From: an uncultured Bacteroidia bacterium
GTDB lineage: Bacteria > Bacteroidota > Bacteroidia > Bacteroidales > UBA932
Direction of reading: 5' to 3'
Assembly: GCA_902785825.1 (NCBI GenBank)
Contig: CACZZZ010000009.1
Location: 62,001 to 126,000 of the forward strand
Length of the DNA stretch: 64,000 bases
Position numbers and translations under genes: made by a program. Below, piece by piece: positions 60,669 through 64,000 of this stretch; the stretch's first letter is position 1; every line of letters starts with the position of its first letter. Under the pieces are notes generated by a model. The model ran no database searches. It was given only the letters and a program-made list of their open reading frames with translations, and was not told where the DNA came from.

Positions 60669-62752
60669 GACACCTTTGCTTCATAACCACCACCGCTTTT
60701 TCTCTGGCTTTTAGTGCGCTTGCGGTAGCCCAGGAGATCAGAAGAGACACTCTTGATGCATCCAGAATTACAGCTGCACAGCGCGATCTCACAGGAACGT
60801 GGGTTGTCAGCGGAACGGACATCAAAGGAATCACAACACCCCTTGGTGATGGTAGCGCAATCAAATTCATCCAGACTCTTCCTGGAGTCTCTACAGGTGC
60901 TGAGGGATCCTCGGCCGTATTTGTCAGAGGAGGCAATCTCGGTAGTAATCTGATAACTCTTGACGGAGTTCCGCTATATGGATCAGGACATCTTCTCGGA
61001 TTCTCTACCTCTTATTCTCCAGATATCGCTGCCGAGACCCGTTTCATGGTCGGTGGCTTCACTTCCGAAGAAGGTAACCTGACTTCTTCACATATCAAAG
61101 TATCCACACGGGACGGTGACTTTGCAAAACTCTCTGGCGGAGTATCCGCCAGTCCTTTTATTCTAGGAGGATTCCTGTCTGCTCCCGTCGTTAAAGAGAA
61201 GGTTTCCTTATTCGCAGCCGCAAGAGTAAGCCCTATGGGAATGGAACTGAATGCGATCAAGGGTTTAACTAGCGCTTTAGACAGCACCTCTGGGATCAAG
61301 GCTGTGGTTTTCGACTTTTTTGGCAAACTCAAATTAAGAATATCCCCTGCCCAAGATCTCTCTTTTAGCGTTTTCAGAAGCCTTGACTCGTACGGATACA
61401 ACTATGGCAGAGACTCGGAGGACAGAATCAGATGGGGGAATACCATTATTGACCTCAAGCATGATATCTCTCTCGGAAAGAACTGGCACATCATGAACAA
61501 CATCTCTTATGACAAGTTTGAGAACTATCAAGGGATGCGTAAAATACTTGGAGAAACTGAGAACTCTTTGGCATTACGAAGCGATTTGGACGAAGCATCT
61601 TTCCGATCTGAAGCGATTTGGACAGGTGACAACGGGTGGGGAATTCATACAGGAATAAAAGTCAGATCCGCTAAGTTGAATCCTGGAGGTTCAAGCGAGT
61701 TTTCTGATAAGCTCATTTCTCACCTGCCAAAATACGAGAATCCTTGGACTGGAAGGGTCTTTCTCGCAATGGCACATGCGCAAGTAAGTAAAACTAATGA
61801 AGGCAAATATAACTTCAGAGTGGCTGGCAGGTTCAACAAGTACTCATTAGCTAAGAGAGTTGCGGAACGGAGGAGAAACTCTTTCACCTCACCAGAACTG
61901 TCTATAATGGGAAAAGTCTTCTTTGTTAAATGGGCTGGAGTGGAAGTAACTGCTGATCAAACTGTTCAATATTATCACACATTGGAAGGAATACCAATAG
62001 GGTGGTCTATGGATATGTTATTGCCTTCTGACACGGACCTCCCGCCAGAAAAGACATCTCAAATATACTCGGGATTATTCGCCTCTATAAACTCACATCG
62101 GGTGTCGATCGGAGGCTACTACAAGAAAATGGACAATCTTACCTATTTCAGGGACGCTTCGCAGCTATTCAGTCCGGCGGCGGCAGGTTGGCGCGATAAT
62201 ATCAATACCGGATCAGGCTCATCGAAAGGAATCGAGGTTCTTTATGCGACAACATTTGAAAAATTCTCCTCAAAGGTATCGTACACACTATCTAAAACAG
62301 ACAGAGTTTTCCCTGATCTGAACGAAGGAAAGGCTTTCCCCGCTAAATTCGACCGGAGACATATCCTTAATGTCAATGCCGAATACACCCTTGTTAAACA
62401 AAAGGACAGAGAATTTGGCATGAATACTTATTTCACATATCAATCTGGCCATTGGACAACCATACAGGCTGGACAGTTCAGCAGGTGGATAGAGTCAAAA
62501 ACAGAAGTGGTTATCGATTACTATACTTCCATCCATAATTGGCAGATGCCGCAATACATAAGGTGGGATGTTGGTCTATTTTGGCGTTACAGGACAGGTT
62601 CAAATAATCCAGGCACCTTGAACGTGGGGATCTATAATTTGCTCAACCGGCATAACCCGTACAACATCACTTTTGATCCAAAGGATCGGAAGTGGAAACA
62701 ACTGTCAATATTCCCGATAATGCCTACTATTTCATGGACAATGGAGTTCTAA
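60665..62752 (+). CDS. TonB-dependent outer-membrane receptor
   Basis: 695 aa with a signal peptide (to about residue 23, AVAQ) and a short N-terminal segment that may hold the TonB box (RRDTLDASRIT). The plug domain reads IKFIQTLPGVSTGAEGSSAV and FVRGGNLGSNLITLDGVPLY. The rest is beta-barrel with amphipathic strands and a terminal aromatic (TISWTMEF). It lacks the carboxypeptidase-like N-terminal domain of SusC proteins. It probably imports oligopeptides, perhaps products of the C10 protease; the substrate is inference. It is overlapped by the 3' end of a minus-strand small RNA candidate at its stop. Confidence 0.88.
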   Translation: MRHLCFITTTAFSLAFSALAVAQEIRRDTLDASRITAAQRDLTGTWVVSGTDIKGITTPLGDGSAIKFIQTLPGVSTGAEGSSAVFVRGGNLGSNLITLDGVPLYGSGHLLGFSTSYSPDIAAETRFMVGGFTSEEGNLTSSHIKVSTRDGDFAKLSGGVSASPFILGGFLSAPVVKEKVSLFAAARVSPMGMELNAIKGLTSALDSTSGIKAVVFDFFGKLKLRISPAQDLSFSVFRSLDSYGYNYGRDSEDRIRWGNTIIDLKHDISLGKNWHIMNNISYDKFENYQGMRKILGETENSLALRSDLDEASFRSEAIWTGDNGWGIHTGIKVRSAKLNPGGSSEFSDKLISHLPKYENPWTGRVFLAMAHAQVSKTNEGKYNFRVAGRFNKYSLAKRVAERRRNSFTSPELSIMGKVFFVKWAGVEVTADQTVQYYHTLEGIPIGWSMDMLLPSDTDLPPEKTSQIYSGLFASINSHRVSIGGYYKKMDNLTYFRDASQLFSPAAAGWRDNINTGSGSSKGIEVLYATTFEKFSSKVSYTLSKTDRVFPDLNEGKAFPAKFDRRHILNVNAEYTLVKQKDREFGMNTYFTYQSGHWTTIQAGQFSRWIESKTEVVIDYYTSIHNWQMPQYIRWDVGLFWRYRTGSNNPGTLNVGIYNLLNRHNPYNITFDPKDRKWKQLSIFPIMPTISWTMEF

Positions 62753-62789
62753 AAAAAATGAGGTTCGACGCTTCCCGCGTGGACCCTCA
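62751..62789 (-). terminator. Intrinsic terminator of the minus-strand RNA
   Basis: Minus strand: TGAGG...ACGC-GGGAA-GCGT...CCTCA, an outer 5-bp and an inner 4-bp stem, followed immediately by eight T. On the plus strand no T-run follows, so it does not serve the receptor gene. Confidence 0.75.
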
Positions 62790-62866
62790 CTCTAACCACA
62801 TAATTAATAACACTAAAACTAATAACCAATCGGGTTGTCAGTGGAGAGAACCTCCATCCTCAACCC
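62751..62866 (-). ncRNA. Candidate small RNA, about 115 nt
   Basis: A perfect promoter, a defined terminator and no gene downstream on this strand define a transcription unit from about 62866 to 62751. The 5' end folds into a 9-bp hairpin (ATCGGGTTG with CAACCCGAT) enclosing TGGAG-AGAAC-CTCCA. A middle AU-rich single-stranded part (about 62790-62828) precedes the terminator hairpin. A 12-codon frame (MEVLSTDNPIGY, 62857-62819) begins inside the first hairpin and could be a leader peptide, but no SD is present. It is not recognised as 6S, SRP, tmRNA or RNase P RNA. Possible regulator of the adjacent protease-receptor locus or of distant targets. Confidence 0.5.
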
Positions 62867-62870
62867 GATG

Positions 62871-62901
62871 CAAAGGTACGTCTTTTTTTTATTTATGCAA
62901 A
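62871..62901 (-). promoter_or_regulatory. Perfect promoter of the minus-strand RNA
   Basis: Minus strand: TTTG (plus 62898-62901), 19 nt, TACCTTTG (plus 62871-62878). Exact consensus in both boxes and spacing, in the gap between the receptor gene and comF. The remainder of the gap, 62902-63077, is very AT-rich and shows nothing further. Confidence 0.75.
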
Positions 62902-63077
62902 TAATTTTATAATAAAATTTTTAAAATCTTTGTTTAAACGGATTTAAGTCATTGATTATTCATTGTATAAACAATTACAAAATTTTAAATCGCTTTTAAA
63001 GTATCCTCAAATAGAGAGAATCCAAAGGCTATAAAAAACGTTTAATATCCAAGATAAACTGTTTTAGTTACAATTTA

Positions 63078-63806
63078 TCAGTCTCCTACGCAAGCCAACG
63101 TCGCCACCGAGATCCGGACATCCGGTCCCGTCACGCCTTTCAAAACTTTACGACAAGAATTGAGCGTAGCCCCTGTCGTGAACACATCATCCACCAGAAG
63201 GATATGTGAAGTCCCTGACAAGTCCGCCCCCCTCCGGATCTTAAAAGCGCCTTCCACATTGGATCGTTTCCCTTCTATTGACAGTCTTGTCTGGGTCTTC
63301 GTCCTACGGGAACGTTTGAGAATGTCCAGCCGCAAGGTGGCTCCAAGGCGCCTGGCTATTACTTCCCCTATTTCAGCCGCTTGGTTATATCCCCTGGACC
63401 AACGCCTTGTCCAATGCAGAGGTACTGGAATCACCGTGTCAACATCCGAATACAACTCTGAATCAGCCATTTCCTCCGCGAGCATACCGGAGAAATACCG
63501 TCCGGAAGCGATATCCCCGCGGTATTTCAAGCCCTTTGTTATGTCCCGATAGCCTGTCGAGGCCCTATAATAGAATAGCGAGGTAGCGTACGAATACGGT
63601 TCAGCTTCGGTCAAATCCCTCTGGATAAGGTCATTGAGCCTGTCCGCCATCCGGTTTCTCCGCATTTTGGAATAATAAGTCCTCGGCAAGTCGGCCAGAC
63701 AGTCAAGGCAGATGTGATCCTCATGAAGGGAGAGCGACCTTCCACACACCACACACAATCTCGGAATAAACAGGTCAAGAACAGCCCTCCCCACATATCC
63801 ACTCAT
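63078..63806 (-). CDS. comF: ComF-family phosphoribosyltransferase-like protein
   Basis: 242 aa. N-terminal zinc-binding Cys pairs (CVVC at 18-21, CLDC at 33-36), the middle HWTRRWSRGYNQAAEIG motif that is diagnostic for ComF, and the PRPP loop LLVDDVFTTGATLNSC. ComF proteins help single-stranded DNA handling during transformation; in non-competent bacteria the role is unclear. It starts 7 nt after the upstream partial gene, so it is probably cotranscribed with it. Confidence 0.93.
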   Translation of the reverse strand: MSGYVGRAVLDLFIPRLCVVCGRSLSLHEDHICLDCLADLPRTYYSKMRRNRMADRLNDLIQRDLTEAEPYSYATSLFYYRASTGYRDITKGLKYRGDIASGRYFSGMLAEEMADSELYSDVDTVIPVPLHWTRRWSRGYNQAAEIGEVIARRLGATLRLDILKRSRRTKTQTRLSIEGKRSNVEGAFKIRRGADLSGTSHILLVDDVFTTGATLNSCRKVLKGVTGPDVRISVATLACVGD

Positions 63807-63813
63807 CTAAATA

Positions 63814-63999
63814 TCAGATTTGAATAGTAATTGAGCCCCCTTCGGTCAAAGAGATTCCCTTGGCGACGGGCTTCGCCCGACCAGTCAACGTTAAAGACTT
63901 GAGATCAAGAGAACCCTTCATGACTTTAAGTTCCACAGAGTTCCCGCTCACCTCACAGGTTCCGAAGGAATATCCGTTACTCCAGAAATAACGTCCTGG
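63814..63999 (-). CDS. C-terminal end of an unidentified protein (5' part outside the window)
   Basis: 61 codons to TGA in the frame entering from the right edge: GRYFWSNGYSFGTCEVSGNS and VELKVMKGSLDLKSLTLTGR, ending ISLTEGGSITIQI. This is a beta-strand-rich tail of the kind that closes large Bacteroidales glycoside hydrolases (a C-terminal sandwich with FWSNGYxxG). No family can be fixed from this piece. Confidence 0.6.
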   Translation of the reverse strand, partial: PGRYFWSNGYSFGTCEVSGNSVELKVMKGSLDLKSLTLTGRAKPVAKGISLTEGGSITIQI

Positions 64000-64000
64000 C

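Noticed and set aside
62753..63077. tRNA or rRNA gene in the only gap above 300 bases
   Set aside because: No cloverleaf, CCA-type end or T-loop GTTCRA pattern is seen. The gap holds the small RNA unit and AT-rich filler.

Overview
The window looks like a chromosomal segment of a gut-type Bacteroidales bacterium with a moderately GC-rich genome. Supporting signs are several copies of the Bacteroidetes promoter (TTTG about 19 nt before TAnnTTTG), little use of Shine-Dalgarno sites, an S46 dipeptidyl-peptidase, GH97, GH27, GH2 and GH63 glycosidases, DUF4923, DUF3244 and DUF4249 proteins, and ribosomal proteins of Bacteroidetes type. No rRNA, tRNA, CRISPR array, prophage or insertion sequence was found.

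Layout. 1-7.2 kb: the end of a sulfatase, a divergent EF-G paralogue (EF-G2 type), a small HTH-like protein, an XRE regulator, rnhB, a DPP7-like peptidase and mrp. 7.2-15 kb (minus strand): a glycosyltransferase, a YfhO membrane protein, an EF-hand/amphipathic-repeat protein and a DUF4923 lipoprotein, preceded by mutS. 15-25.7 kb: GH97, two EEP/lipoprotein-type genes, a GH63-like lipoprotein, an M24 peptidase and a small YtxH/holin-like membrane operon, then GH27, which overlaps the start of dnaE (25.7-29.5 kb). 29.5-38.6 kb (minus): Gfo/Idh/MocA oxidoreductase, HEAT-DUF1080, TlpA, uvrC and GH2 in tight series. The first two resemble the 3-keto-glycoside route of glycan cleavage. 38.7-43.5 kb: an EEP lipoprotein and a seven-gene ribosomal unit, rplC to rpsC, with its own promoter and terminator. 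43.6-48.5 kb (plus): dacA, mutS2, yraN and manC. 48.4-52.7 kb (minus): fabG, gtrA, an FAD oxidoreductase and a membrane protein. 52.8-55.5 kb (plus): ahcY and nhaA.

55.5-62.8 kb is an accessory locus that is clearly more AT-rich than its surroundings: a membrane-spanning TPR regulator, a small secreted DUF3244 protein, a C10 (streptopain-like) protease, a DUF4249 lipoprotein and a TonB-dependent receptor. I read it as a regulated secreted-protease and peptide-uptake system. Right behind it, on the opposite strand, lies a candidate small RNA of about 115 nt with a perfect promoter and a strong intrinsic terminator. comF and the end of an unidentified gene close the window.

Main oddities: rplC and rpsS both lack their conserved N-termini through apparent out-of-frame deletions (13 and 35 nt). 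The S10 cluster is cut off on both sides. A short interspersed repeat occurs three times in one orientation, once in frame inside the YfhO gene. Catalytic motifs deviate in the EF-G paralogue, one EEP protein, DacA and ManC.
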